From: Trichopus zeylanicus subsp. travancoricus
Lineage: Eukaryota > Streptophyta > Magnoliopsida > Dioscoreales > Dioscoreaceae
DNA: 64,000 nucleotides
Direction: 5' to 3'
Assembly: GCA_005019695.1 (NCBI GenBank)
Contig: RXID01014896.1
Span: 627,941 to 691,940 of the forward strand
The stretch's first letter is position 1. The number at the start of each line of letters is the position of its first letter. The position numbers and the translations under genes were made by a program. The notes under the pieces are model-generated. The model was given only the letters and a program-made list of their open reading frames with translations. It had not been told where the DNA came from and searched no databases. Of the stretch, positions 10,329 through 23,060 are shown one piece after another.

Positions 10329-12430
10329 GTGAAGTTAGTGACCAAGTGGTGGAGAAAGATGGAAGCTTCCAGCCTGGCGAGATCAAGCCCGGGGCACAGC
10401 CTTTGGCCCCCCCCGAATGGTGTAAAGCCACAGGTACTCGTGTCATTGTTCTGTCCATTACACACAGAAAATGGCACACATCTGATCTACGACAATCACT
10501 GTGCTTTTTGTTTCATGAAACCCTAATTTGAGCTTATCTCACCTTCCATCTCCATGGATTGAACTTGTAGGCATCCTCGTATAGCGTCTCATCGAGGTGA
10601 ATCGAGCGGAAGTAGGTGAACACGCACCATCCTTTAGGTATTAGGTGACCCTTTATCTCCGTATCTTTCATGGCCATCCGTAGTATGCCACTGATTATGT
10701 TACCTAGTCGTAGTGTCTCTGTTATAACCTGTTTCATCAACCATTATAGAAGCCTTTTTTACTGATGATTAATGTTAATTGCACATGATTATATTATCAC
10801 ACTCACATCTTGTGTGAATGACAAGGATAGGTAGTCCCTCCACTCCAGATTTTCCCCTAGTTTAGACTTAATCCTCTTCAACTGTATGTTTTCCTCCTGC
10901 TCATGTTGAGATAACAGTACCAAATTATGTCAATTGATCAAATAATTACAATTAAGAAGTTCTGCTATCTAATCAAATTATGCACAAAAGAGAGTCAATC
11001 TTATCTTGTCAATCCAAAAGAGATTGCAGTACTAAATTAAACAAAGACAAGACTGGCCACTAGCGAGAAAACACAGAACAAAACAGCATCACTTCCTCCA
11101 ACCTCGTGCATTATTCCCTCTCTCTTGTATCCTTCTCCATTTTTAATCCACTCTAACCCCACACGAGTACTATCAATGCAACAAGTATATTATAAAAAGA
11201 TCTAAAGAAGATTAAGCGAATATCAAACATAAATGTTGTTGTTACCTCTAATTGTTTAAGGGCAAGACGGCAGTCGCTTAGGTATTTTATCGCTAGCGTC
11301 ACAAGGATTGGCACGGAGTCTTCTCCGGGTATCATCAGATCAATCATGTTGTCGGATATGAGATCATCCGTTAGCTGATCACTCGTGTCATTCAACAATA
11401 TATCGATGACGTCCTTCGGTGGGTTCTCGCTCTCGCTCTTCCTCTTCCTCTTCTCTTGGATTATCCTTCGTACCAACATCACCATCTTCTTCTTCGCCTG
11501 ACGAACAATACAACAAATGATTGATATCACAGCAGAAAAGACTTAGACTTAAACCTTTTTCGGAAAAAGGGAAATACAAAAGAGAAGGTACACTTGCCTG
11601 AAGTGACTTGTAGAGTCTAGTACCCGGGAGCTTCACGGGCAAAGACATCAGTCCAGCAATGAATTCCTGGAACTGGTGCTTCACAAACTGCATTTCCTCT
11701 CCCGGCTCCAAGCCTATCAACACTCTTACCAGTATCTGAAACACAATCTAGACACCGGACACATTCATTTGAGCTATGATTTAACTCAGAAAACACAAAT
11801 TAATGATGAAAATTAGATATTAATCGTACGTGTTTGGCTTCCTCCTGGATGTAGACGACCTGGCCGGTCCTCCAGCCGGCCATCATTTCCTGCACGTACC
11901 GCTGCATGTCGGCGGTAATCTGCGCCTTGAGGTGCGGCGACTTGAAGAAGGCGCCGATGAGGCCGTGGATTCGCCGGTGGAGGCTGCCGTTGATAAGCAG
12001 GATCGACGACTTGCCCATGAGCTCCGTCAAGGACTTCGGGTACGACGGCACGAAGGCCTTGGCGTCGCTCTGTAGTACAAACCGGCTCACCTCCGCGTCC
12101 GTCGACACGATCGTCGGGCTGCCAAATATGTGTGACTTGAACACTTTCCCATATCTGTTCCTCAAATTACAATCTTGTTAGGAGAACTCCTGGAAACACC
12201 GGAGCTGATGATCATCGAAAGACTTACAGTAGTCGGCGCTTTTCCATGAAGCTCTCGGGCCGGGGGGAGTAGGCGCACGAGACGAACTCAAGCGTCTCTC
12301 CGACCATCGGCCACCCGAGCGAGCCTCGGGGGAGACGAGCTCTCGCTCTGCTTCCTCTCCCACGCTTGCAAACGAGCACAAATATGGCCACCAAGGCCAT
12401 GCACACGGAGAACAAACTCATGTTGCCCAT
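10329..12430 (-). CDS. CYP90D: CYP90D-type brassinosteroid C-23 hydroxylase
   Basis: A membrane P450 of the CYP85 clan; CYP90D enzymes hydroxylate brassinosteroid precursors at C-23. Exons: 12430-12228, 12154-11830, 11747-11598, 11497-11246, 10896-10807, 10728-10543, 10450-10329; all junctions keep frame. The N-terminus has a hydrophobic anchor, then the proline-rich hinge 'LPRGSLGWPMVGETLEFV'. Diagnostic CYP90D text includes 'GKVFKSHIFGSPTIVSTDAE', 'LMGKSSILLINGSLHRRIHG' and 'FIAGLMSLPVKLPGTRLYKS'. The I-helix is 'DLMIPGEDSVPIL', ExxR is 'ETLR', the PERF region is 'FNPWRW', and the haem loop is 'FGGGQRLCPG' with its Cys ligand. Intron 3 uses a GC donor (CAG|GCAAGT). Exon 7 ends 'HHLVTNF' at a strong donor, AC|gtaagt, so a final exon of about 30 codons should follow, but none is visible down to about 8.8 kb. 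ATG 12430 is the first in frame; 12421 is possible. Confidence 0.9.
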
Positions 12431-13689
12431 GTTGTACAAATTTCAATATATATCCTATATATAACCTCTAAATTGTATAACGACGAGGAGGAGAGGAATC
12501 AGAGAGAGAGAGAGAAGATAATGGGGATTCGGAGTTCGAGAAGGAAAAGTACAAGAAGCTAGCATATAAGGAAGGGAAGAAGAGGAGATAGCCCCCACAG
12601 AGGATTTTTCATATTATATGAAAATGGATGCATATTGTATGATTGAAATGGTGGCGCCTCGTGCACACATGTGAGTTCCATTCAATTAAGATCCCAAACC
12701 ACCGCCCATCATCATCATCATCGTCATCACCATCATCATGCCAACGCCAATCCATTCCTCGCAAAAACTAAGGGCGCCAGCCCAGCCTCTTTATTGTAGG
12801 ATCCCCTACATGTGACTCCCCATATTAGTATTCCATCCTTTTGCTTTCCCCCTCTTCTCTTACTTTGACTTAATCATTCCCCGAGTTGCAGGTTATTTTA
12901 GATGCGCATGGTTCATAGATAAACTGAAGACCTTTGTTTTGGAGAGCGATGTTTCTGTCACGAGGGAAATGCAACGGCGGGCTAGCCCAGGGAATGTGAT
13001 GTGGGTTCGCTGAGAACAAAGATAAAGATCTAAAACGCACATCAACGTGGCCCCTGGGGCGCCATTTTCCTACTGGGAGGCTCTGTTCGACGATATGCCC
13101 GCGTGTTCTTTCTCCACGTTTGGGCATCAATCAAAACATTTGTTGTGCATGTTCTTGTACTGCTTTTGCCTGATTGGACACCGAAAGCTGGATGCTTTTT
13201 CCTTGTTGATTTGATTGGTGTATCAAGGAAAGCGTACGGGATGTTGTTAAGGGGGAATGTAACGTTGTTTGAGCATTAAACAAACACCAATTTGGTATTA
13301 GTTAATGGCTAAAAGAGAGTTGAGGTATTGCAGTCGCAGCGTGCTGGTGTGGGCATTTTCTCAAACAGTTGATGGGCATTCCACTTGGACAGATGACAGA
13401 TAGGAAATATGAAAAAGACTAGAAAAGAGTGGGATATTATTTTCAGCCCGTAGGGCCAGTTTAGCCGTTTTTTTTGGAAAGCATTCATTTTATTCAAAAA
13501 CAGAGTATCACACAAATATTAGTTCATACACCTGGTCGATATAATTTCGATAAAATTCAGAAAACTTCATGTGAATATATCACGAGGACAAATATCTTCC
13601 TTAGTCAATAAAAATTCGTTTAGTTCGTGATTAGTAAAAAAGATAATATCTGTAAATTTCGACAATGGGCGGAATATTATTGATTTCTA

Positions 13690-14240
13690 TAAAGAGTAAA
13701 ATCATTTTTTTTTAAGTTTTTAGTCTAATAACTATTATTTTATTGTGAATTTACAAAAAATAATCTAAATTAAAATTTAATTATTTTATGTTGTAAATTT
13801 TTTTAAAAAATGATTAAAATATTCAAAAAATTATTTTATTTTATTTATATTTAATCTATTCAATTAACATAAAAATTAAATTATTTTCATTTAGTTTTAA
13901 TTCAAATATTCGATAACAATTCGACAAGATTCAATTTTAGATTCCCAATTTCATAGTGTCAAACAACTAATACTTTATAAAAATTAGAATAATGTGAATA
14001 GTTGTTTTCAATTAATTTAACAGTTGTTGGAACAAAAATTAAATGACGGTAATTTAGCTTTTTTTTTAATTAATTTAATTGATCTAATCGAATTAAAAAA
14101 ATAAATTATTTTTAAATATTTTAATTGAGATAATTTTTTTACAAATTTACATCATAAGACGGGTGGTTTTTTATTATAACAATAAAATAGATAATTTTCT
14201 ATCAATTTATTGCAAGACAAGTGATTTTTGTCGAAAAGGT
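13690..14240. mobile_element. AT-rich long-TIR MITE, copy 1
   Basis: A diverged copy of the family described at 35715-36215. It shows the internal block 'taaatattttaattgaga' followed by a terminal 'ttacaaatttacatcataag' and the opposite-orientation counterpart at its left side. No coding potential. Ends are approximate. Confidence 0.5.
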
Positions 14241-14789
14241 TTTTTTAAAAAATTTATCAAGTTAGCCCAAAACAGATAGATTCTGAAATTAATCTGAAAA
14301 ATATAGGTGCTAATTGTTTGTAATTTGAGAAAGTACACATGCAACTACAACATTTTCAGAGGCACTAAGTAAAGATCATTGGTCGAATCCAAAACTTGAT
14401 GATGCCGGCCAAATATTTGTTGTCCCGATTGAAAGTGATTTCAAATTTTTTTTTTTTTATGGGGCCAAAGTTAAAAAAAAAACTTGTTTGAGGGAAAGCA
14501 AAAGAGAATCAGAAAAAGCAAGGAACTGGCCAAATGCTAAGGATTTGAATGCTGTTAGCCACTTTGATGTCAGTACGAGGCGTCATCCGGTATGTCCCCA
14601 ACAAACTCGGGAAGTCAACGTCCGACCTGGAAGTCACGGAAAATCATGGATTGGAAGCCAAATACGGGGTGGGAACTGGATTAAAGTGGAGGATTCCGCG
14701 GAAACCAACAAATGCGGGGTGTGGACGAGAAGAAGGCGGAATGGGAACCACGAAACGAACTTGATTTGGAGGTTTAATTATTTTTTAAA

Positions 14790-15290
14790 TTTTTAGTACA
14801 TAATCACTTCTTTTATTATAAATTTATAAAAAATTAATTACATTATCATCATTAAGTAAAAATTATTTATCTTACATTATAAATTTATAAAAAATTACAT
14901 AGATTAAATTTTTTTTAAAAAAAATTTATTTTAGTTCGATTTTATCAATTAAAATTAATATAAAAAATTCATATTATTCTATTTTAATTTTATTTTTAAT
15001 TTAAATAAATATTAAATTGATACAAAAATAATTTATCTTATTTTAGTGGGATTTATTGTTCAATTTATAAAATTAAAATTTTAAAATTTAATTTTATTAA
15101 ACTAATTATTCGAAGATTGTTCGAACTAAAATCAAATAAAAATAATTTGATATTCTATATTAATTAAATTGATAAAAATCAAATATTTTAAAATATTTTA
15201 ATTAATGTGATTTTTTGTAAATTTATAATGTAAAATAAGTAATTTTTTATTAATAATGATAAGGTAGGTAGTTATTTGTTAAAAAAATTT
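14790..15290. mobile_element. AT-rich long-TIR MITE, copy 2
   Basis: The left part contains 'cttacattataaatttata'. The right part contains 'tttgtaaatttataatgtaa' followed by 'taataatgataaggtaggta'. The two sides are inverted relative to each other. Same family as the copies at 13690, 22540, 27600, 29700 and 35715. Confidence 0.6.
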
Positions 15291-16574
15291 TAAAGAAACA
15301 AATTAACTTCGACTTTTTATTCTTCCTCTTGAAAAAAAATTCAAATGCCTGGAAAACGACTTATAAATATCTTTTTCTCCTTTATCACGGGATAATTATT
15401 GGCCTAGACTTTTATTCGTCCAATGAATTATATTTTGATTAATTATACGATTAACGAGATTTTTAAATTTAATCGACAGTCTATTAATAGACAGATTTCA
15501 TGGCATGCGGATTGCTTGTTTCGCGTCAGTTTGCGCTTAATCTAATATTCTAAATCGATTACATATTTTTTAAAATTATTTTTTTAATAATTTTTAAGAA
15601 AAGTGTAGAACCATATAAATGGGACCAGAACAGCCCCAATCGGATGGTGACAGCTCGATCGCCGAATCCGCAACTCGCTATCTGTTTTTGATTGCGTGGT
15701 CCAACCAAACAAAAGTCAGGCCCAATCGGTGGGCTAATTGCCGAGATTTTGTCAGATAAAATGCTCCAAATAAATCCGAATATTCACAATTTCATTCCTT
15801 TTGCTTACTTGACCACATTATTTTTCTAAATTAGAATTATTTTTTTTTTTTTTTTTAGGATTGTACTTCGTGTAGTACAATCCGGTCAAAATTTATCTAT
15901 TCTAATAAACCTCAACCGTTGATCTTATTTTATTTTATTTTATTATTATTATTTTCGTTGAAAGTCGGCTGCAAAGAGATGAGAGTATCGTGTCAATTCT
16001 TTAATAATGGTATCGTGTCATCCTTCGTACCGTACATTCCTAATCTAATACGACGACTTGACCGCCACTCCGACGTCGGAGCTCTCTGTCTCTCCGTGTC
16101 TCATCTTCATTAATCGGACCAACGAAGCCCATGGGCTCCTGAATAGCCTTCTGAAGAGCCCGTGCTTTACTTCACCAGCCGAGGGGAGACTCAGATCAGA
16201 CATGGACCACTACCGGTATATTAAAACGGAATTAAGTAATATAAGTACGAAAAAAAAAAACAAAAAACTCCTGTTGATGTTGTGAACTCCCAACCAAAAC
16301 CAGTGTTGATCGATTTGAAGCAATGCAGATTCATATATCAATTCAAAACCTTTCTAAACAACAAGCATGCTCCCAGGTGTCAGTATATTTCATAGTTTGA
16401 TACTAGTAACGAGAATCATGCTCGAACAGGACAAACCCAAGTTTATTAGCCATCAACCTATTCACCTTACACTACTTCCTTTCTTCACAAACGGATGCTC
16501 ATACAACGCAGAACCGATCAGTCAAGTTGCTACCAGAAAAAAGCAAATACAATAGTTGGGAATTCGAGACACGT

Positions 16575-16945
16575 CTAGCTGCCAATGAGGCCGCAAGAAA
16601 GATCCATGAGCAAAATGGCTGCATCTCTTACATCCTGCTGGAGAACTGGACGGAAAGGTGTGTTCTTGCTCAAACTCACGGTGACATCATTGTAGCAAGT
16701 CTTCTTCTGAGCAGGCTCAGTGTTTATGATCCTGCAGCGCTTCTTGAATGGCATGGTGCGATCCACATTTGATTCCTTTTGTACTTCATTAATTTTTTTG
16801 CTGGAGACCAGATCGGCTTCCACAGCTGCCGATGCTGCCAAGGCCCGTCTCACCTTTCTTTGCCTTATTCCACATGCATTGCACAGTGACTGCACCATAC
16901 AATGAAAAATATATATCAATAATTAGATCATTCTAACTAGCTAGG

Positions 16946-16989
<44 letters not shown>

Positions 16990-17730
16990 GACCTTTGGAC
17001 CTTTAGGTCCACTCCGCCACAAAGGAGTCTTAGTTGTGTTGCAATCGGAGCAGACTCTAATGGCAGCAGGAGAATTGTTGCTGTTGGCTTGATTAGGTTG
17101 TTGATCTTCCACTGCTTGTCTACTTCTTCTTCTCCTTCTTCTCACTAAGATCTTGTCACGACTTATCATTCTTCTCAGGATCCTCATCTTGGAAGACATC
17201 CAGTTAGCTGATCCATGTGGATGCTCCTCCATCCTAGCATATTGATCACGCAATGATCCTTCAACAATACTGTTGTTACGTTTTATGCTGCTTTGATATG
17301 ACTGTAGGTGGTGGCCTGAAGCTTGGATCAACAAGTGATCATTGAGCTGCAAGAAGCAATAGGGTTACAAGACTATTGATAAGAAAAACTATGAAAAAAG
17401 AAGCTCCACCACATATATTAGATCATGATCACATGATTTCATGATAACCTTGTGGGCGATCACAAGTTGACATAATGAATCAAGGAAGAATTGCTAGAAG
17501 ATCCCAAATATACCAACTAGATATCAACAGAACAAATAACCTAGAAGCATGTTCCTCACCTCTTCTTGTTCGCAAAGCTGATGGCACTTATCACGATCAT
17601 TTGCTCCTTGATCATGCAAGTCGTAGAAAATGGTGTATGGGAATGAATAGGTATTTCGATTCAACAGAAGCAGATCATTTTGATCTTCTTCCACACTAGC
17701 AAGCGGAATAGGAGAGAAAAATGGAGTCAT
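16575..17730 (-). CDS. LLM-domain B-GATA transcription factor (GNC/CGA1-like)
   Basis: A nuclear DNA-binding factor; B-GATAs with an LLM motif control greening, chloroplast development and nitrogen- or hormone-linked growth. Exons 17730-17560, 17346-16993 and 16889-16575 join in frame to 279 residues. The zinc finger is class IV, Cx2C-x18-Cx2C, starting 'CSDCNTTKTPLWRSGPKGPK' at the end of exon 2 and closing 'LCNACGIRQRKVRRA' in exon 3; the intron inside the finger is usual for the class. A basic stretch (RRRRRRS) precedes it. The C-terminus reads 'AAILLMDLSCGLIGS', the diagnostic leucine-leucine-methionine motif. The start 'MTPFFSPIP' resembles GNC/CGA1 proteins. Intron 2 holds a (GA)n tract next to its donor. 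Assignment to GNC rather than its paralogues is inference. Confidence 0.92.
16948..16986. repeat. (GA)n microsatellite
   Basis: About 19 uninterrupted GA dinucleotides lie inside intron 2 of the GATA gene, directly beside its donor site. Likely polymorphic in length. Confidence 0.95.
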
Positions 17731-19340
17731 GTAGAAGGGGGAAAAAATCAGAAGACTAGTCTACATTTAGCAAATAGAGGGCCAACAGAATAGTTATAAG
17801 AGCGGAGAAGGCACATAACAAGGACTGGTCGGATAGTGTTGGCAGGGGTAAAAATACTTTTGCAGAAAAAAATAAAAAAGAAAAAGAAAAATTACAGAAG
17901 ATGTTAAGAGAGCAATTGGAAATTCACGTGAAGGTGAAGCCCTACTATCATGAGAGTGACACCACATAGCACAAAAGGGAAGGTTAAAAGGAGAAAAGTA
18001 CAACACCACTATTCATAACATTCCAAAGATGCCAACTCACGATTCATATATACCAAATTATGGCTAAAATTTCGAATAATACAAGGAATTATATAATTAC
18101 TGAAATGATGTTTGTGGGGATAATTCTTCATTGTGATTTCTCTATAATATTCTTAGTATTGGTAGAAAGCATTTTAAGACAAGAACAGGCAAAGGGACAA
18201 AGATAGCAACTTGAGCCTCAATCTTTCCTGGATTTACTTTCCACAGTTACAAGAACAAGGCTTGTCAGATCTCTCCTTTTGCTTTTGTTTTTCTTTTTGT
18301 TGCCCTTTTTGCTTTTCATTTATATTCCTGTTTTATAAGAATAGAGAATTTTCTAGGGTTCGTCTTATGAAGTGAGCCAGTGGGGCGCTCTAAGCACCTC
18401 TAAGAATCAAGCTCCAGAAAGGCCACATGCTTTTTGGTCACAAAGTTCAAGGAAGGAAAGGCCAGTTGTTCTTCTTGCTCCTGACCCATCTGAACCAAAT
18501 AGAGGCAAGGTCCAAGGATTTTTACTGTTACAAATTATCTAAGTAAAAAACAACAACTCAATAAAATTCCTATTCATGTTTGTTGGTACACTGTTTAGGC
18601 AAGGACACCAACCAAAAAATCAAATCTCAATCCCCGTATATCCTCTTTAGATAGCCATGTCTCTTGCATTTTGTGAATAGTTACTTTGCTGCTTGGCAAG
18701 TGTTGCTTCGATGCACCTCAAGTCCATATTATTGTAATGAGAACTTATACTATCGTTGAACACAAGGAGCACAAGAAACATGGGAGACACAAATGTTCAG
18801 TAATAAGAGATAGATGTACAAGAAGGTATAATGATCTGAAGGATCAAATTAAGTTTGATGATCACAAATATTGTTAACTACTTACCACACAATGCATAAG
18901 CACTTAATTGCATGAACCAAACCAGATGGGAGAGCATGGCCTCTGATTCCCTGTGGCAGTGTTTTTTAGCTGCAAGCAATGGACCTTGGTTTGCAGACAC
19001 CCCTACTGAAAGCTACATTTTGTCGGGCATACTTTATAATTGAGTCCTGCACCTTATTACTTGTGAATCCAATTCTCTGTTATTCTCTTCACTCACCATA
19101 AAATGAATTACGAGCAATAAGTAAATACCATATCAGAAATAAAAAATTGTAGTTAAGGTCATCACAGATACAGAATGATATTCCTATGGCCATCCAATTA
19201 AGTGGCTGTTGAAGGCACACGCCCCCAGCCTTTGAACGCCCTACAATAACAAAGATAAATAATGGAAAAAAGAGCAGATTTTTGGTCCTGACTTGGTGCC
19301 AAATCATAGCCACATCTCTTTCTCTATCTCTCTCTCTCCC
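17731..19340. other. Upstream region of the GATA gene, no gene seen
   Basis: This is the promoter and 5' UTR side of the minus-strand GATA gene. Only short open frames occur, without family signatures. A CT tract lies near 19318-19338. Confidence 0.5.
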
Positions 19341-19510
19341 CAGATTATCTCAATCAGCTGTGGCACCTATTGCACTGCCACTGAGAGGGATGTGATTGAG
19401 ATTGAAACTTTGAATGATGATTCATGACAGATATTTCCAGTGCAATCTTGGTCCTTTCAGCTACAGTAAGGGGCAACTGCAAAGGAGGCAAGCAAGTTAT
19501 TAGTACCCAA

Positions 19511-19736
19511 GGACTTGTTTGGTTCGTTATTAAAATTAGGAATTTTTTAAATTTTTTAAAAAACTAATATTAATTATTTTATACTGTTATTAAATTAAAT
19601 TATTATAAAAAAATTATTAATTTTTCAAATTTTAAATTATTGTAGGATAATTTTGATAAAAAAAATACTAGTTTATAAAAATAGTTTACTAATCTTAATT
19701 TTGATCTTGATTATGAACCCATTATCAAACAGGCCC
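19511..19736. mobile_element. Tourist-like MITE a
   Basis: Begins 'ggacttgtttggttcg' and ends 'tatcaaacaggccc', which are imperfect terminal inverted repeats. It is followed by TAA, with CAA on the left side, probably a mutated TAA duplication. The interior is AT-rich and closely matches MITE b. Confidence 0.7.
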
Positions 19737-20364
19737 TAAATGGCAACACATATCTTAAATTTCCAATTATGTGCCAGCATCTTGATTTTTGATGACAACC
19801 ATTTGACAAAACATAATCAATGAAAATATCAAGCCTGGGGAAGGAAAATGTCCATAGCAGACGCGTAGATATGTCAATGGGCCAATCCCGTCTGCTCCAA
19901 GATTAGACTCAGAATCCAGATCTGCTTCTCAGGTTCACACCTGTAACTCTACAAATGAAGAGATGGGCCCAACTATTGCAGTTTGCCAAACCGAAGGAGT
20001 AAATCAGATTTTAATGCAGACAGAAAAGTAATAAAAAGTTCAAGCTAAACCTGCTATTCGATTTGATTCAATATAATTCTGAGTTCCCCATGCTGTTTCT
20101 CTGGCCATCACTATACTTCTCAATTGATGAGCAAATCCAGGGCACACTCGAACACATGAAATGGGATCAATTTATCCCACAACTGTCAAGTAATTCTGAT
20201 CCAAGAATAAAAACAGATGATGGAAATTTCAGGAATTCAAAATTTTACAGGTCAAATACCAGAGTGTAAGCATTAAGCAAAGAAAAAAAGGATCCAATCG
20301 CACTCTATTTTTACAGAAAAATTTAGAAACACAATATACCAGCATTTCTTATGTAGATCATTTA

Positions 20365-20602
20365 GGCTGTGTTTGGAATGGGGTTAGGGACCAGGTCAAC
20401 TTTTTTTAGAATTTTTTTTTTCTTGTGAAATTAATATTTATTATTTTATATTATTATTAAATTAAATTATTATAAAAAAGTAAATAGTTTTTTGAGATTT
20501 AAATTATTAAAGTATTAATTTTGATAAAAAAATATTAGTTTACAAAAGTGGTTCACTAGTCTTGACCTTGACCTTGACTTTGACCGCGTACCAAACGAGC
20601 CC
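20365..20602. mobile_element. Tourist-like MITE b
   Basis: Starts 'ggctgtgtttgg' and ends 'taccaaacgagccc', flanked on both sides by TTA (20362-20364 and 20603-20605). The 3-bp TTA duplication and TIRs are the hallmark of PIF/Harbinger-mobilised MITEs. The interior shares 'tattattaaattaaattatt' with copies a and c. Confidence 0.8.
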
Positions 20603-22539
20603 TTAAATTCTTAAAGGTAAAGGCTCAATATTAGCATGGCATGTAGGACCATGAAACTAAGAGCTTACTTGGTTGATTGCAGCTTCACTCACGACATTTA
20701 GCATTTAGAAACCCTAGTTTAGCAAATGACAGAGACAGTTATTGTTATTTGCTATAATTATTTTAAGAAAGTGACTAAGAGAAATGAAAGCTGAAGAAAT
20801 TAATGAATCAAACACTGATTTATTGAAAGGAGTTGCTAAAAACATTGGTTTATTGACCGGAAAGCATTCCTATCAATTTACAAAAATGTTTGCAGTCTTC
20901 TGATCAAGACAGAAATATTAATGACATCAGTGAACCATTTAAGCCAAAATCAAATTTGTCTGCAATACAAACTTATTCAAAATGCTTGGTGGAGGGTGTA
21001 GAATCAAGTTGCTGTTCACTGAGCAGTCATCAGGTTTGGCTTTCCTTTCTTCTTTGACAACAATTGCAAAAACTAGTGCTGCTGAAATCTGAAGCTGCAG
21101 GAATCCCATGAATTATCCTTTACATCGTCTCAGCTTTTACAGAAGAAACGTCTTCTCCTGTTCCTTCACTTTTCTCTACCATTTCTTTCCTTAAATTTCC
21201 CCTAAGCATGTAAGCTGCATAAGGACTTTTAGTTAAAAAACTGCTAGAATCATACCTCAATTGTATTACTGTAGCTTAGCATTTTAGCTCTCATTGTCTG
21301 AACTTGAAAACAATGAATAATAAAATCATAGTTAAAAATTTTCAGCAGAAGTATTTATCTTTAAGCTGAAAAGACTTTGCAAATTTCGTTTGCTAAGGGA
21401 ACCATAAAAGACCATCATTTGAAGCTAATTACTCCACAAACCAGCACATTTATGTGAATGGAGGACAACAACCATGTTTCTACGTTATAACATCCAAGGT
21501 GAAGTCCAGCAAAATGCAATATCACCAAAAAATGATACGCTAGTTTAAAAATTGGTCTTTAGTAAAATGCTGATGAAATGCGAGCTGATATCAGCTGGAT
21601 ATACTCCAAGTAATGCAGTTTACATCGCCATTCAGGTATTTCGACAAACAGTTCGTAGGCGCCAAAGATCCACATTCATAATAATCTCCAATACCCGAGA
21701 AAGAAACAAAGCACAAATCTTTCTAATCCCCACGAAACAAAAGAAGGAATCAAAATCAAAGCCCGACCTCCGGCGGTGGCTGCGACAAGGAACGGCAAGG
21801 CACGCCTGAGGAATCGCTGCTTGGGCATGGAAGGAGGGGGGAGAGGAGTGAATGTGGAAGAGGAGTAACGCGGGAATAGATTCGAAGGAGGAGCCTTCAG
21901 AGGAGTCGCCGGCGCTGGCGGAGGTGGTGGAGGAGGAGCCGGAGCTGAAGGCGTCGGGCGGAGACCTAGCCCGCCCTTCTTGGACTTCCCTGCAACCAAG
22001 CAAGGATTCCATAGTGTCCTGCTGCGAGAGAAACAGAGAGAAAGTTGTTGTTTTTTCGTACCTTTGCGTGGCTTGCGCGTGGAGAAGTAGCGGGTTTGCG
22101 GCGGCCACATTGTTGCCGTGTGCCGGCTTCTCTGCTTTCCCCCGCGTTGCCGCTCGTTCAAATACCTTTCTTGAAACAGGGATTTTTTTCGAAGGGAACC
22201 CTATATTTTGCGATTTTGTAAAGAACACCCTTGCATTTCGGAAATTGTGAAAAACTGTTTAGTCGCTAAATAATGAGAGACCTCTCTGGATGATATTATT
22301 TAAAAAAAGTAAATAAAGAATATTATCTTCTTAAAGATATGGTTCAGTGTCAATAATTAGTTTATAATTGCATTTTTTCGGTTTGCTCCATAAGCCGTAA
22401 TGTGATTTGGCCATATCTCTCTGTACTCTGTAGTACCTGCAAGTCCATTCCATAGAGAATTAGTAGTCGTCATCACGCGATAACCACATAACTAATTAAG
22501 AATTCATCCAAATTCTAATTAAATTTTTTATCAAATTTA

Positions 22540-23060
22540 TTTATAGGTTTTTGATAAAAAAAATCACAAATTCTATGACGAATTTGCACAAAACTATTTA
22601 GGTAATCACTATTAGCAAAAATTATTCGCAATATATTATAAATTTACAAAAATATTTTGATTAAAATATTTTTAAAAATATTTTATCATAAATTAATTTT
22701 ACTGATTAATTTTTTAAAAAATCAAATTATGCTTATTTAATTTTGATTTGGATAACTATTAATTAATATATAAATAACTCATTTTATTTCGATTTTCATA
22801 AAAAATTGGTTGCCTCGTATTATGAAATTTGGAATTCATAATTTAGTTTTATTATATTGATTGTTCAAACCGATTATCCAAAGCAAATCCAAATAAATGC
22901 AATTAAATTTTTTCGGTAATTTAATTGATAAAATCAAATTTAAATAAAATATTTTAAATGAGGTATTTTTTATAAATTTATAATAAAAAGTGAGTAATTT
23001 TTTACTAATAATAATGAGGTAGGTGATTTTTTTTAATTTATTTTAAGAAGTATGATTTTC
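22540..23060. mobile_element. AT-rich long-TIR MITE, copy 3
   Basis: Contains 'tatattataaatttacaaa' on the left and 'ttttataaatttataataaa' on the right in inverted relation, with the shared interior 'tgattgttcaaaccgatta'. Ends are approximate. The remaining DNA on both sides, 22250-22540 and 23060-23850, shows no gene. Confidence 0.6.

Larger units (their letters stand above)
12431..16570. other. Intergenic; two MITE copies and AT-rich DNA
   Basis: 12440-13300 is the upstream region of the CYP90D gene, with a (ga) tract near 12500 and a trinucleotide 'atcatcatc' tract near 12710. 13690-14240 and 14790-15290 hold copies of the AT-rich MITE listed separately. 14480-14770 and 15600-16570 are of mixed composition with no recognisable coding sequence; the last part should hold the 3' UTR of the GATA gene. 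Confidence 0.5.
19360..22018 (-). other. Possible unrecognised minus-strand transcription unit
   Basis: A GC-rich, promoter-like block at 21760-22160 contains an open frame starting 'MESLLGCREVQEGRARSPPD' (from about 22018), rich in Ser, Ala and Pro. Downstream on the same strand are small exon-like pieces with splice sites: 'SPYAAYMLRGNLRKEMVEK' (about 21230-21130, ending in TAA), 'IVGPISSFVELQ' before gtgtga (about 19970-19935) and 'LPLTVAERTKIALEISV' after ttgcag (about 19484-19360, ending in TGA). I cannot chain them into one frame and do not recognise a family, so this may be a multi-exon gene, a noncoding RNA or chance. Two Tourist-like MITEs lie within it. Confidence 0.3.

Noticed and set aside
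11830..12181. Plus-strand open frames
   Set aside because: Antisense shadows of CYP90D exon 2, whose minus-strand motifs are unambiguous.
12446..12465. TATA-like sequence as the CYP90D promoter
   Set aside because: It lies only about 16-35 bp before the first ATG, leaving essentially no 5' UTR; position not convincing.
21852..22250. Plus-strand frame starting 'MWKRSNAGIDSKEE'
   Set aside because: Overlaps the GC-rich block in antisense; neither strand is recognisable, and the minus strand is favoured by promoter-like position. No evidence for both.
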